A stretch of 64,000 nt of DNA from Hyphomonas atlantica corrig. (GTDB lineage Bacteria > Pseudomonadota > Alphaproteobacteria > Caulobacterales > Hyphomonadaceae), in contig NZ_AWFH01000012.1 of NCBI RefSeq assembly GCF_000682715.1, positions 186,001 through 250,000 on the forward strand, written 5' to 3'. This document shows, piece by piece, positions 26,290-35,446 of this stretch. A program made the position numbers and the translations under genes. Position 1 is the stretch's first letter. The number at the start of each line of letters is the position of its first letter. The notes beneath the pieces are model-generated. The model was not told the origin of the DNA, did not search any database, and saw only the letters and a list, made by a program, of their open reading frames with translations.

Positions 26290-26706
26290 ATGAGTGTTGA
26301 CCTATCGGACGACTATCGCCCCTCGGACGACGAGGAGTTCATGAACGAGCGCCAGCTCGCCTACTTCCGTCGGCTTCTGGAAAACTGGAAGGCTGACATT
26401 CTTGATGGCGCAAAGCAGACGATCAACAATCTGCAGGGTGAGTCAGGATCCTTGCCGGACATCGTGGATCGCGCGTCTGCCGAAAGCGACAAGGCGCTTG
26501 AGCTGCGCACGAGGGACCGACAGCGCAAGCTGATCTCCAAGATCGACTCGGCGCTGCGCCGCATCGATGATGGATCTTACGGCTATTGCGAAGTGACGGG
26601 TGAGCCGATTGGTCTGCGTCGCCTGGAAGCGCGCCCGACCGCCACGCTCAGCCTTGAGGCGCAGGAGCGCCATGAGCGCAAAGAGCGCACGCTGCGAGAC
26701 GACTAA
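26290..26706 (+). CDS. dksA: RNA polymerase-binding factor DksA
   Basis: 138 residues. The coiled-coil part carries ERQLAYFRRLLENWKADIL and later the tip-region signature DRASAESDKALELRTRDRQRKLISKIDSALRRI. The zinc-finger region reads YGYCEVTGEPIGLRRLEARPTATLSLEAQE: only C100 is kept; the other three canonical cysteines are T103, S121 and A124. This reduced-cysteine form is known in alphaproteobacteria. DksA enters the RNA polymerase secondary channel and acts with ppGpp on rRNA, amino-acid and flagellar promoters. A short inverted repeat (26247-26263) sits in the leader. Ends in a strong terminator. Confidence 0.94.
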   Translation: MSVDLSDDYRPSDDEEFMNERQLAYFRRLLENWKADILDGAKQTINNLQGESGSLPDIVDRASAESDKALELRTRDRQRKLISKIDSALRRIDDGSYGYCEVTGEPIGLRRLEARPTATLSLEAQERHERKERTLRDD

Positions 26707-26730
26707 CTCAATTCCAGTTCGGAATAAAAC

Positions 26731-26771
26731 AACGGCGGTAATCCGGCATCGGATTACCGCCGTTTTCTTTC
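26731..26771 (+). terminator. intrinsic terminator of dksA
   Basis: Perfect 15-bp stem (AACGGCGGTAATCCG / its complement) with a GCAT loop, followed by TTCTTT. 24 bases after the dksA stop codon. Confidence 0.95.
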
Positions 26772-26946
26772 GCCCAATCTACCCAACGCTTCGGCGGTTA
26801 TGCTTGGTGCCTCATGCGATGAAGGCATAATGGCATGAAGGTCCAAACGATGTCTTACAGCATCGTAATCAAGGCCTTAACGCCAGCTCGTGATACTTAA
26901 CGTGAAGTGCGCCTGCATTAATCCCAACGGAGACCAGGGTAGAATC

Positions 26947-28116
26947 ATGGCTGACGATGAGCGGACGAAAGAGGAAATTCCTAACCAGTCGTTAACCGTA
27001 TCTGGCGCAAAACGGTCAGGAACCCAAGAACCGGCCGACCGCTCCATGAAGACCGACTTGCCTCTTGCTGCTGATGATGGATGGGACATGTCACCTCGAC
27101 GTGAGTCCGACATCATGTTGGACATGCCAACAACGTTCGAGCCGATCACGCCCGATCGTCCGTTGCCGACGTCGCGCGGTGTTCTGAGCGCGGCGGAAAT
27201 CGAAGCGTTGCTGCGGCCCAATCTGGATGACATGCCGGAGCCTGAACCCGAGCCGGAGCAGGTGGAAGACGTACAGGTTTGCGACCTCGCCTTGCCGCCA
27301 GCGCAACCGACCGATGTGACCGACGAGGCACGCCGGATGGCGTCTCGCCTGAGTCTCGCCCTGCGTGATGGATGTGGCCTGAAGGCCGCCGCTCTGGCGC
27401 GCGCGAGTGCACGGGGCAGTTTCGACCAGGGTCTTCAGACAGATTGCGCAGGTACGGGATCAGCGATCGCCTGCTTCACCGCGCCCGGCGGAGAGATTGC
27501 CGCGATGCTGGTGATCAGCGCGCCGCTGGCGAATGCCTTGATCGAAACGGCGTGCGGTGGACACCCATCCCAGCAGAAGGCGCGCATGTTGACGCCGATG
27601 GATGCGGCGCTGCTGGAAGGGCTGGTTCGGCCATTGGGCGCGGCCTTGGCGTCGTCGCTGAAATTCTCCCGTATCGAGACGGATCCGGAATTTGCGTCCG
27701 CGCTGGCCGGGCCGGGGCAGACCACGATTCTTGACCTCGATGTACGCGTGAATGACGCAAAGATGCCAGCGCGTCTGATCATGGCGGAGGACGACCTGTT
27801 CGATGGCGCGAGTGAACCGGCGCCTGTCCGGTCTCGCCAGATGGCTTTGAGTGCGCCTGCAGGTGTACCAGCAGCAGCGGGGGCAGGGGCGATGACAGCC
27901 GTTCTGACCGCGCGTATCGCATCGCTCAGCGTCCCACTCTCGCGTCTTGCAGACCTCAAGCCAGGCTCGACCCTGCTGCTTGGCCTGCCATCAGACCAGC
28001 CTGTCGAATTGCTGACTGGTGGCCGCGACGGCGCTGTGGTTGCAGAGGGCCAGATCGGACGCAAGGGCAACAGGATGGCCCTGCGCATCAGCAGACGGAC
28101 GGCCCTGCTGCGCTAG
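26947..28116 (+). CDS. divergent FliM-family (SpoA domain) protein
   Basis: 389 residues from the ATG at 26947 (a GTG at 26890 would add 19). Near residue 80 it has LSAAEIEALLRP, matching the N-terminal EIDALL motif of FliM. The central part (ASRLSLALRDGCGL, ETACGG, RMLTPMDAALLEGLVRPL) resembles the CheC-like FliM middle domain, including the G-G and LTP signatures. The C-terminal 80 residues (SVPLSRLADLKPGSTLLLGLP... ) are a SpoA/FliN domain. FliM is part of the flagellar switch C-ring. The long acidic N-terminus and weak conservation suggest a divergent or paralogous switch protein. No other fli genes are adjacent. Confidence 0.75.
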   Translation: MADDERTKEEIPNQSLTVSGAKRSGTQEPADRSMKTDLPLAADDGWDMSPRRESDIMLDMPTTFEPITPDRPLPTSRGVLSAAEIEALLRPNLDDMPEPEPEPEQVEDVQVCDLALPPAQPTDVTDEARRMASRLSLALRDGCGLKAAALARASARGSFDQGLQTDCAGTGSAIACFTAPGGEIAAMLVISAPLANALIETACGGHPSQQKARMLTPMDAALLEGLVRPLGAALASSLKFSRIETDPEFASALAGPGQTTILDLDVRVNDAKMPARLIMAEDDLFDGASEPAPVRSRQMALSAPAGVPAAAGAGAMTAVLTARIASLSVPLSRLADLKPGSTLLLGLPSDQPVELLTGGRDGAVVAEGQIGRKGNRMALRISRRTALLR

Positions 28117-28147
28117 TCGGCAACAGGGCGTCCAGTAGTGCCGTTCC

Positions 28148-29167
28148 TTACAGTCTGAAGCCTGTGAAGATCGGCGGCTTCCTATCCATTTCATCGTCAA
28201 CCGCAGCGACAACGGATTCGGATTCTCCGTGGGCTTGGAGTTCCGCTTCGCGCTGCCGCCAGAGACGCTTCTGGTAGTTGGTCGAGATGATGTCGGTGAC
28301 CACCAGTACGAAGATGACGAGGTAGAAGCTCGATTTGCTCATGGCTTCGATGGTGAAGGTGAACAGTTTCATATGAGCCAGATGGGCGCCTTCAGTGACC
28401 AGCAGGACCCCGACCAGGAACAGGATGAAGAGGCCGAGAACTTCGTACATCCGGTTCTTCTTGAGGAACTCAGCGACCGCGTCCGCCATGAGTGCCATCA
28501 CGATACCGGATACGATAATCGCGATCGCCATCAGCCAGACTTGATAATCCTTGCCGGGACGACAGCCGACAGCGCCTTCGATGGGCGTGCTGATCAGGGC
28601 GGACTTGCAATCCGTCACGGTGCCCTTGAACGTGTCGATCACCTCGCCGCTGGCCGATACAATGTTTGCGACTTCGACGTTTGCAATCGCCATCGCGGAA
28701 AGGATGGAGTCGAATGAGAAGACGAGGTTCATTGCCACGATCAGCGTGATGGCCTGCATGACCGATTTGGCCTTGCCGCCTTCGCTGTGCTCAATGTGGT
28801 CGACCGTCAGCAGGTGGGTGATTTCCTTGATCGCGGTGTAGATGATGAACGCGCCGCCCGCGAGCGTGATGAGGCTCTGGAAGGTAAACTCGCCTTCAAA
28901 GAACCCGGTCAGATGAAATCCGAACAGCGGCTCGGCCAATGCATCGAACAGAGCGACGATGATGAAGAGCAGGATGATCCTGAAAGCGACCGCGAGGCCG
29001 ATGCCCCATTGGCGAACCATCGGCGCTTTCTCTTCGCCAACGCGTTTTGATTCGATGGAAATGTAGAGCAGGTTGTCGAAGCCGAGCACGGCCTGCAGCA
29101 TCAACAACATCAACAGCGTAAACAGGCCCGATACGGAGAAGACCTCCGTCATGATTTCACCCAGCAT
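28148..29167 (-). CDS. TerC family integral membrane protein
   Basis: 339 residues from the ATG at 29167 (AGGAG, eight-base spacing). About nine membrane segments. FDNLLYISIESKRV and NLVFSFDSILSAMAIA are the two acid-containing family motifs, thought to contribute a metal path (acidic residues in helices). A less usual 30-residue extracytoplasmic loop follows (SASGEVIDTFKGTVTDCK...GCRPGKD) and includes two cysteines. Family members are linked to manganese export and tellurite tolerance; the substrate here is inference. Single gene. Confidence 0.9.
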   Translation of the reverse strand: MLGEIMTEVFSVSGLFTLLMLLMLQAVLGFDNLLYISIESKRVGEEKAPMVRQWGIGLAVAFRIILLFIIVALFDALAEPLFGFHLTGFFEGEFTFQSLITLAGGAFIIYTAIKEITHLLTVDHIEHSEGGKAKSVMQAITLIVAMNLVFSFDSILSAMAIANVEVANIVSASGEVIDTFKGTVTDCKSALISTPIEGAVGCRPGKDYQVWLMAIAIIVSGIVMALMADAVAEFLKKNRMYEVLGLFILFLVGVLLVTEGAHLAHMKLFTFTIEAMSKSSFYLVIFVLVVTDIISTNYQKRLWRQREAELQAHGESESVVAAVDDEMDRKPPIFTGFRL

Positions 29168-29267
29168 CCCCAAATCTCCTGATGGCAAATTGGTCCAGTC
29201 CCCTGATAGGGACGGTCAAACGTTCAGATCAAGTTACGTCGCCTGACTTTATCAGTTCCCAAGAAAG

Positions 29268-29329
29268 CGCCGCGCAGCGTATTCGCCATTCCCGCCAAAT
29301 GCGGAAAGTCTGCAAAGGGCTGCGCGGCG
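29268..29329 (-). terminator. branched 3' structure/terminator of the DUF885 gene
   Basis: Perfect 11-bp arms CGCCGCGCAGC / GCTGCGCGGCG enclose 40 bases with an inner CCGC-N5-GCGG hairpin. On the minus strand it is followed by CTTTCTT. It lies 8 bases after the DUF885 stop, so it is a likely terminator with an unusually large head. Confidence 0.7.
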
Positions 29330-29336
29330 TTTCGGA

Positions 29337-31226
29337 TCAGGCTTCCTGTTTGGAAGCGACCCAGGTTTTCACATTCTCTTCCAGAATGCTGAGCGGAACC
29401 GGGCCATCCTTCAGCACAACATCGTGGAACTCTGCGATGTCGAATGCATCACCAAGTTCGGCTCTGGCTGCTTCCCGAAGCTCCAGGATCTTGATCATGC
29501 CGATCTTGTAGGCTGTCGCCTGACCCGGCATCACGATGTAGCGCTCAATGGCTTTCTTCGCGTCGCCTTCGGGGTTCGGCGTATTGTCGAGAAGATACTG
29601 GATTGCCTGTTCACGGGTCCATTTCTTGTCGTGAATTCCGGTGTCGACGACGAGACGGGCAGCGCGCCAGATCTCCATGGCGAGGCGGCCGAAATCATCA
29701 TACGGGTCGGAATAATAGCCCATTTCCTTCGGCAAGTATTCCGAGTACAGGCCCCAGCCCTCGGAGAAGGCGGTGTAGCCGCCATACTTCCGGAAGCTCG
29801 GAATGCCTTCCAGTTCCTGCGCGATGGCAATCTGCATGTGGTGGCCCGGAATGCCCTCATGGAAGGCAAGTGCCTGCAATTGATAGGTCGGCATATCCTG
29901 CATGCGGTAGAGGTTTGCATAGTAGGTGCCGGGCCGGCTGCCATCCGGGGCAGGGCGGGAATAGAAGGCCTTGCCTGCGGACTTTTGGCGGAACGGCTCA
30001 ACCGCTTTCACGATCATGTCGGCTTTCGGGAATGTGTTGAACACACTCGGCAGGTCCTCTTTCATCAGCTCGATCTGATGACGTGCCTCGGACAAGTAAG
30101 CCTCACGACCTTCTTCCGTGTTCGGCAGGTAGAATTGCTCGTCAGTCCGCATGAATTCAAAGAATTCTTTGAGCGTGCCTTCGTATCCGACCTGCGCCAT
30201 GATTCCGCGCATTTCGCCGTGAATGCGCGCCACTTCGTCGAGACCCAGCTGATGAATTTCAGCTGCGCTCATGCCTGTCGTGGTCATTTGGTTCAGGCGC
30301 ATCGCGTAATAGGCGTCGCCGTCTGGCAGCTTCCACGCGCCATCATCTGTCGTGGCGGTTTCGGCGTGGGCCTCCATGACCGTGATCACATTCTCATAGG
30401 CTGGGCCGACGGATGATGTCAGCGCCGCAACTGCATCCGAAAGCAATGCGTCCGCCTGGCTTTGACCAATGGTTTCAGCCTCGACCAGTTTGGTGACCTT
30501 GCCGCGGAAATCCTTCATCAGCGGGCTGTCTTCGCTGCCATCGGAAACGTCCGACGTGAACGGGTATCCTGTTATGACGCCTTTGGAATCGTTCAGGACA
30601 TAGGCGTAGGCGAAGGCCGGTGGCTTGATGCCAAGGCTCGCCGAATACTCCGCATTTTCAATGTGCTGATCGAGATAAGCTGAGATGCCTTCGAGCCGCG
30701 AAACATAGGCCTCCGCGTCTGACAGGCTGGTGACGCCATGCTGGTTGACCAGGAAAGCCGGAATGCTCGACTGCACACCCCGCATCTGATCGAACGTGTA
30801 GCTGTGATGGCGGAATGGGAAGGCCGCTTCCGCCTGCGCGAGTTCATATTCCGCAAGTCGCCAGGACAGTTTGGCCTGATCGTCCAGCAGGTCGTAGTCG
30901 AACAGGGTTTTCATCTCTTCCATGTCGGCGCGCTGGATTTCCATTTCGCGCACGGCATTTTCGTCAGAGACGTCGTTCCATTTGTCATAATCGGTCTTCA
31001 CGCCCAGATAGGTCTGGTACATCGGATTGCGCGAAAGCGTGGCCTGGAACTTGTCTTCGAAGAACTGGTTCAGGCGGGCGCTTTCTGCAGCAACGATTTC
31101 AGCGCGGTCCTGAATTGCCGGCGCTGGCGGCATCTCGGCAACTGGCGGCGGAAGCGTGTCGCTGGGCTCGCTCTGGCATGCGCCGAGCAGCAGGAGCGCT
31201 GCGATTGCTGTTGAAGTCCGTCTCAT
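29337..31226 (-). CDS. DUF885 lipoprotein, putative zinc metallopeptidase
   Basis: 629 residues from the ATG at 31226 (GGAGG upstream). Lipoprotein signal RRTSTAIAALLLLGACQ with the cysteine at 17. Long helical body of the DUF885 family, with the metallopeptidase motif LAFHEGIPGHHMQIAIAQEL (HExxxGHH) and, downstream, the third-ligand helix TAFSEGWGLYSEYL. By homology a membrane-tethered carboxypeptidase or peptidase of the envelope; the substrate is unknown. It faces the cckA gene across a 198-base divergent region and ends in the structure at 29268. Confidence 0.92.
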   Translation of the reverse strand: MRRTSTAIAALLLLGACQSEPSDTLPPPVAEMPPAPAIQDRAEIVAAESARLNQFFEDKFQATLSRNPMYQTYLGVKTDYDKWNDVSDENAVREMEIQRADMEEMKTLFDYDLLDDQAKLSWRLAEYELAQAEAAFPFRHHSYTFDQMRGVQSSIPAFLVNQHGVTSLSDAEAYVSRLEGISAYLDQHIENAEYSASLGIKPPAFAYAYVLNDSKGVITGYPFTSDVSDGSEDSPLMKDFRGKVTKLVEAETIGQSQADALLSDAVAALTSSVGPAYENVITVMEAHAETATTDDGAWKLPDGDAYYAMRLNQMTTTGMSAAEIHQLGLDEVARIHGEMRGIMAQVGYEGTLKEFFEFMRTDEQFYLPNTEEGREAYLSEARHQIELMKEDLPSVFNTFPKADMIVKAVEPFRQKSAGKAFYSRPAPDGSRPGTYYANLYRMQDMPTYQLQALAFHEGIPGHHMQIAIAQELEGIPSFRKYGGYTAFSEGWGLYSEYLPKEMGYYSDPYDDFGRLAMEIWRAARLVVDTGIHDKKWTREQAIQYLLDNTPNPEGDAKKAIERYIVMPGQATAYKIGMIKILELREAARAELGDAFDIAEFHDVVLKDGPVPLSILEENVKTWVASKQEA

Positions 31227-31424
31227 GAAAACCTCCGATTCCACTGTGATTTCTGCAATTTTCAACGTTCATCTTAACGTCTTTTCCCACTTCATTAACC
31301 TTTGTCGTGCCACATTTGGTAGACTAGGATTCCGTATGACTGAGTCGCCAGCGATGCTGGACGGAAATAGGCGTAAAGTGCTGGCGCGACCTTGGCGGCT
31401 GGCAGCAGGAGTGTAAAGCGACCG

Positions 31425-34013
31425 ATGGATTTAAAAGTGCAGGCCAATGCTGCTCCCGTTGACGATCAGGATTCTGCCGCTGAACTGAGTGCGTTGTCTG
31501 AGCGTGGACGGCTGGACTGGATGCAATTGTCATTCTGGATCTGCCTGCTTGTGTCGATTGCCGCTGCGAGTGTAGCGCTTGCCTGGCCAAACGCATCGGG
31601 CGCGCCGGGACCGATCCTTCTGATCGCAATGGCGTCTGGTGGTCTGGTTTTCCTGTTGTGGAGTGTGCGCGGCGCCGGTCGGATGCTGGGCCTGTTTCCG
31701 GAGCGCGGCTCGATTGCTCGTGCAGCGCAGGCGGCGACTCCTCGTTATGGCTGGATCGAAGCGCTGGATGAATCTGTTCTGATTGCAGACCGCGGCGGCG
31801 CGCCAATGGCGGCGAATGGATCTTACCGCGAACTGACCGCGCTGGCTCTGATTGGTTCACAGGCCGAAGGTGCGCCTGTCACTGTCGACCGCCTGTTCGG
31901 GGCTAATCCCGGTCTGGCAGCGCCCGTTTATCGCCTCTCCAAGGACGCCAAAGTCGGCCATGCGCGCCGCGAAATCCTGCCACCGATCACGATTGGCCCT
32001 GAGCGCGTACCGGCGCAGTTCGAGATCACTGTTTCTCCGCTGCCACGTGACAAGGTTCTGTGGCGCATCCGCCCGATCGCAGGCGAGCGCGAAGCGACTG
32101 GTGCGGCCGACTTGAAGTCGCTTTATGTCGAAGACGCCCCAATGGGGTTCTTTGCCGCGCGCCCGGACGGTACGATTACCTACGCCAATGGCTGGCTGCG
32201 CGATATGCTCGGCCTGCCGGAAATGTCGAAGAACATCCGGATCGATGACATCATGCGTCCGGAATTTGTGAAGATGCTGTCGCGAGATCGCAAATCCGGC
32301 GTGCCGGGCCGGGTGGATATTCAGTTGCGCGGCCGCGATGGTGTCGAGCGTCCGGTTCAGGCGATCACGACTTGGTCTGGCAAGGGCGCCGAAGCGACCG
32401 GTCGTACAATCATCTTGGCCAGCCAACAGGTGATGAATACGGGCGAGGAAGGCTTCCGCCTATCGACCGCTTCGCGTCCGCCGCGCCCGGATGGCGACCC
32501 GATGTTTGATGACGCGCCTTTTGGTGCTGTGCGTCTGGAAGGCGGCAGCGTCGACAGCGCGATCATCATGGATGCCAACCGCTCCCTGATGGATTTGACC
32601 GAAGGCAAGGCTGCGCCGGGCGGAAAATTCTCTGACCTCTTCCTCGCCGAGGAAGGGCAGGAGGCGTTGAGTGGTCTCCTCGTTGATGCGATCGACAAGC
32701 CGATCAGCCTGAAGCTTGCCGGGCAGGAGCCAAAGCACGTCAACGTCTTCGTGGCGCTGGACGGCGCGGGTCGACCGTCGGTTGCATATGTCATGGATAT
32801 TACAGAACAGCGCCAGCTGGAGATGCGTTTGGCGCATGGCGAGAAGATGCAGGCAATTGGCCAGCTTGCCGGCGGCGTGGCGCATGACTTCAACAATGTG
32901 CTTCAGGGTATCATCCTGAACAATGAGCAGCTGATGGTCCACCATCCGCTGGGCGACCCTTCCTATCCAAATTTGAAGTCGATCCACGAATTCTCGATCC
33001 GTGCGAAGGATCTTGTGAAGATGCTGCTCGCCTATGCGCGCCAGCAGACCTTCAAGCGCGAAGTCTTCGCGGTGACAGACTTCATGACCGAATTCTCCAT
33101 TCTCCTGCGTCAATTGCTGGACGAGCGGATCGAACTGGACGTCAAGCATGGCCGCGATGTGCCATACGTCAAGGCTGACAAGAACCAGCTGGAAAACGCG
33201 CTGTTCAATCTTGCCACCAATGCGCGCGATGCGATGCTGAGCCACAAGAATGGCGGCAAGCTGACGATCCGTACGGCGCGGGCGACTGGCAAGGAAGCTC
33301 AGGAGAAGGGCTTCTCCTTCGTCAATGATGGCGACTACATGCTGATTGAAGTGGAAGATACCGGCCACGGCATGCCGAAGGATGTCATGGACAAGATCTT
33401 CCAACCCTTCTTCACCACGAAAGAAGCGGGCGTTGGGACGGGTCTTGGTCTTGCGACTGTGTACGGCATTATCAAGCAATCCGGCGGCTATATCTGCACC
33501 ACCTCTGGCGTGGGCAAAGGCACGACCTTCCACATCTACCTGCCAGCGCTGGCCGCCGAAGAGATTCCAGAGCCAGTGGATATGGCGCAGGTCGAGCACG
33601 CCGCGAGCCAGCCAGTGGATATTTCCGGCCGTGGTCGCATCCTGTTGATCGAGGATGAAGACGGTGTTCGCGGCATTGCGGCCTCTCTGCTGCGCTCGAG
33701 CGGCTATGAGGTTGAGGAAGCCTGCGATGGCGAAGAGGCAATGGAGATTCTGGAAGACAATCCGGAAAGTTTCGACCTCGTTATCTCAGATGTCGTCATG
33801 CCGGGTAAGGATGGTCCGACGCTGATCCGCGAGGCCAAGGAGTTGCTTGGCCATGCACGTGTGATCTTCATCTCTGGCTATGCAGAGCGCGATATTGCCA
33901 AGCAGCTGGATGATGACCGGGCAGTTTCCTTCCTGCCGAAACCGTTTACTGTTCGTCAGTTGGCAGAGCGTGTGAAGCAGGAGCTTGGCAGCCCGAAAAA
34001 AGAGGCCGCCTGA
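31425..34013 (+). CDS. cckA: cell-cycle hybrid histidine kinase CckA
   Basis: 862 residues. Two membrane helices near residues 35-80, two PAS-like regions (about 90-230 and 230-450, with MGFFAARPDGTITYANGWLRDMLGLP), then the HisKA helix with VAHDFNNVLQG (phospho-acceptor H487). The HATPase domain follows with NALFNLATNARDAM, DTGHGMP and TGLGLATVYGI. The C-terminal receiver has ILLIEDEDGVR and acceptor D789 in ISDVVMPGKDGP. In Caulobacter CckA feeds phosphate through ChpT to CtrA and CpdR to time replication and polar development. A TTG at 31392 is an unlikely alternative start; the ATG at 31425 is preceded by AGGAG at long spacing. Confidence 0.96.
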   Translation: MDLKVQANAAPVDDQDSAAELSALSERGRLDWMQLSFWICLLVSIAAASVALAWPNASGAPGPILLIAMASGGLVFLLWSVRGAGRMLGLFPERGSIARAAQAATPRYGWIEALDESVLIADRGGAPMAANGSYRELTALALIGSQAEGAPVTVDRLFGANPGLAAPVYRLSKDAKVGHARREILPPITIGPERVPAQFEITVSPLPRDKVLWRIRPIAGEREATGAADLKSLYVEDAPMGFFAARPDGTITYANGWLRDMLGLPEMSKNIRIDDIMRPEFVKMLSRDRKSGVPGRVDIQLRGRDGVERPVQAITTWSGKGAEATGRTIILASQQVMNTGEEGFRLSTASRPPRPDGDPMFDDAPFGAVRLEGGSVDSAIIMDANRSLMDLTEGKAAPGGKFSDLFLAEEGQEALSGLLVDAIDKPISLKLAGQEPKHVNVFVALDGAGRPSVAYVMDITEQRQLEMRLAHGEKMQAIGQLAGGVAHDFNNVLQGIILNNEQLMVHHPLGDPSYPNLKSIHEFSIRAKDLVKMLLAYARQQTFKREVFAVTDFMTEFSILLRQLLDERIELDVKHGRDVPYVKADKNQLENALFNLATNARDAMLSHKNGGKLTIRTARATGKEAQEKGFSFVNDGDYMLIEVEDTGHGMPKDVMDKIFQPFFTTKEAGVGTGLGLATVYGIIKQSGGYICTTSGVGKGTTFHIYLPALAAEEIPEPVDMAQVEHAASQPVDISGRGRILLIEDEDGVRGIAASLLRSSGYEVEEACDGEEAMEILEDNPESFDLVISDVVMPGKDGPTLIREAKELLGHARVIFISGYAERDIAKQLDDDRAVSFLPKPFTVRQLAERVKQELGSPKKEAA

Positions 34014-34016
34014 AGT

Positions 34017-34745
34017 TCACGCCCAATGTGACTGGAGAAGGGTGGCGAATTCCGTCGCCCGCTCTGCACAGGCCCAGTGCCCCGCACCGGTCTCCACGTG
34101 AAGTGGGACATTCCATCGCTCTGAAAACCGTTTGGCAACGGAAAGGTCAACATAAGGATCAGTCTCGCCCCAGAAAAGCTGTCCGCGCTGTGGCAGATTT
34201 GCGAGGCCGTTGACCCAGTCATCTGAAAACCGCAGTCCGTCGGCTGAGCGGTAAAGATCGAGGATGCTCTGCCGCATGGTCTTGTCAATCAGAGGAACTT
34301 CTTTCTTCGCGAGGCTTTTCGGCATGCCGCCAGCGATCATGGCGGGAAGAAGCCGCTTCTTGTTCCGCATGCCCAGCATAACCAACTCCCCCAGGATTGG
34401 TGTAGCCCAGCGGCGGGCCATGGCATGTCCACGATATTCGGGATCGATCACCGCGTTGGTAACGCACCAGGTGCGCACAAGATCCGGCCGCAGAGAGACG
34501 GCCCGCAAGGTCAGCAAGGCGCCCCAGTCATGGCCAACGATATCTATGCCTCCGCCAATGTCTTCCATCTGGCCGACAAGCCAATCTGTATAAGCTTCTT
34601 TCGTGGCAGAGAACCCGGCCGGACGGGCGCACCCAAAACCGGGCAGGGCAGGCGCACGATAGTCGTTTTCACTGAGGTCCAGCACGGAAATCAACGGTTC
34701 CCACAAATGCGGCGTATCCGGCACGCCATGAATGAAAAGTTTCAT
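34017..34745 (-). CDS. alpha/beta hydrolase with Asp nucleophile motif
   Basis: 242 residues. The nucleophile elbow is VGHDWGALL: Asp in place of Ser, as in epoxide hydrolases and haloalkane dehalogenases. An HGVPDTPHLWEP oxyanion loop, ETDPYVDLS acid loop and GAGHWACAE histidine complete the triad. A cap region (residues ~125-180) lacks the tyrosine pair clearly seen in true epoxide hydrolases, so the reaction is open. Convergent with cckA (4-base gap) and divergent from the S24 regulator. Confidence 0.82.
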   Translation of the reverse strand: MKLFIHGVPDTPHLWEPLISVLDLSENDYRAPALPGFGCARPAGFSATKEAYTDWLVGQMEDIGGGIDIVGHDWGALLTLRAVSLRPDLVRTWCVTNAVIDPEYRGHAMARRWATPILGELVMLGMRNKKRLLPAMIAGGMPKSLAKKEVPLIDKTMRQSILDLYRSADGLRFSDDWVNGLANLPQRGQLFWGETDPYVDLSVAKRFSERWNVPLHVETGAGHWACAERATEFATLLQSHWA

Positions 34746-34764
34746 GCCTGACTCCCAAGCTGAC

Positions 34765-34824
34765 TTGACAATAGGTGGATATTCCTATTTAGCGAGCAAG
34801 GCAATAGTTGGGAAAATTATCCCA
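34765..34824 (+). promoter_or_regulatory. promoter and palindromes of the S24 regulator gene
   Basis: TTGACA at 34765-34770, -10 candidate TATTTA at 34786-34791 (short 15-base spacer). Palindrome AATAGG-N8-CCTATT (34770-34789) fills the spacer; a second, TGGGA-N6-TCCCA (34809-34824), ends on the first base of the start codon. Candidate auto-operators. Confidence 0.55.
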
Positions 34825-35441
34825 TGAAACATCGTGACATCTGGCGAGGCATTGATGCCCTGGCCGCTCATCATGGATTGACCCCATCTGGTCTTGCGCG
34901 GCGGGCCGGGCTGGACCCGACGGCGTTTAATCCGTCGAAGCGGGAGGCGGCGGATGGTCGTCCGCGCTGGCCGTCTACGGAGAGTCTTGCGCGTGTGCTG
35001 GATTCAGTTGGCAGTCGGTTTGAGGATTTCGCGGCGCTGGTCGATGGGCGGCGCGGCGCGATTGCGCCCTTGATTGGCTTTGCGCAAGCCGGGCAGGATG
35101 GCTTTTTTGACGATGCAGGGTTTCCGGTTGGGGGCGGCTGGGAAGAGGTTCGCTTTCCGGGGCTTGAGACCGAGTCTGTATATGCGCTGGAGATCAGCGG
35201 AGATTCGATGGAGCCAGCCTACCGCGCAGGGGATCGGATCATCGTCTCGCCGGGCTCCGAGGTGAAAATTGGTGACCGGGTTGTGGCGAAAACGCTGGAA
35301 GGTGAAGTGATGGCCAAAATCCTTGCGCGGCGGAATTCGCGCGCGGTGGAGCTTGCCTCTCTGAACCCGGCCTATCCCACGCGCAGTTTCAAGCCGTCCG
35401 AGATCGCCTGGATCGCCCGTATCCTCTGGGCCAGTCAGTAG
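34824..35441 (+). CDS. LexA/phage-repressor-like S24 regulator
   Basis: 205 residues. N-terminal helix-turn-helix (HHGLTPSGLARRAGLDPTAFNPSKR) followed by an S24 peptidase domain: EISGDSMEP (nucleophile S128), and the general base lysine in GEVMAKIL (K165); the S-K spacing of 37 equals that in LexA. A possible A89-G90 autocleavage bond lies in GFAQAGQDG. This looks like a chromosomal conserved repressor rather than prophage, as no phage genes are nearby. It may respond to DNA damage through RecA (inference). Confidence 0.9.
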   Translation: MKHRDIWRGIDALAAHHGLTPSGLARRAGLDPTAFNPSKREAADGRPRWPSTESLARVLDSVGSRFEDFAALVDGRRGAIAPLIGFAQAGQDGFFDDAGFPVGGGWEEVRFPGLETESVYALEISGDSMEPAYRAGDRIIVSPGSEVKIGDRVVAKTLEGEVMAKILARRNSRAVELASLNPAYPTRSFKPSEIAWIARILWASQ

Positions 35442-35446
35442 GCGAT

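Noticed and set aside
31227-31424. CtrA-type sites in the DUF885/cckA gap
   Set aside because: TTAAC and TTAACC half-sites are present, but their spacing is much longer than the TTAA-N7-TTAA consensus.
32460-33599. Minus-strand open frame of 379 codons over cckA
   Set aside because: Antisense to the kinase core and entirely explained by it.
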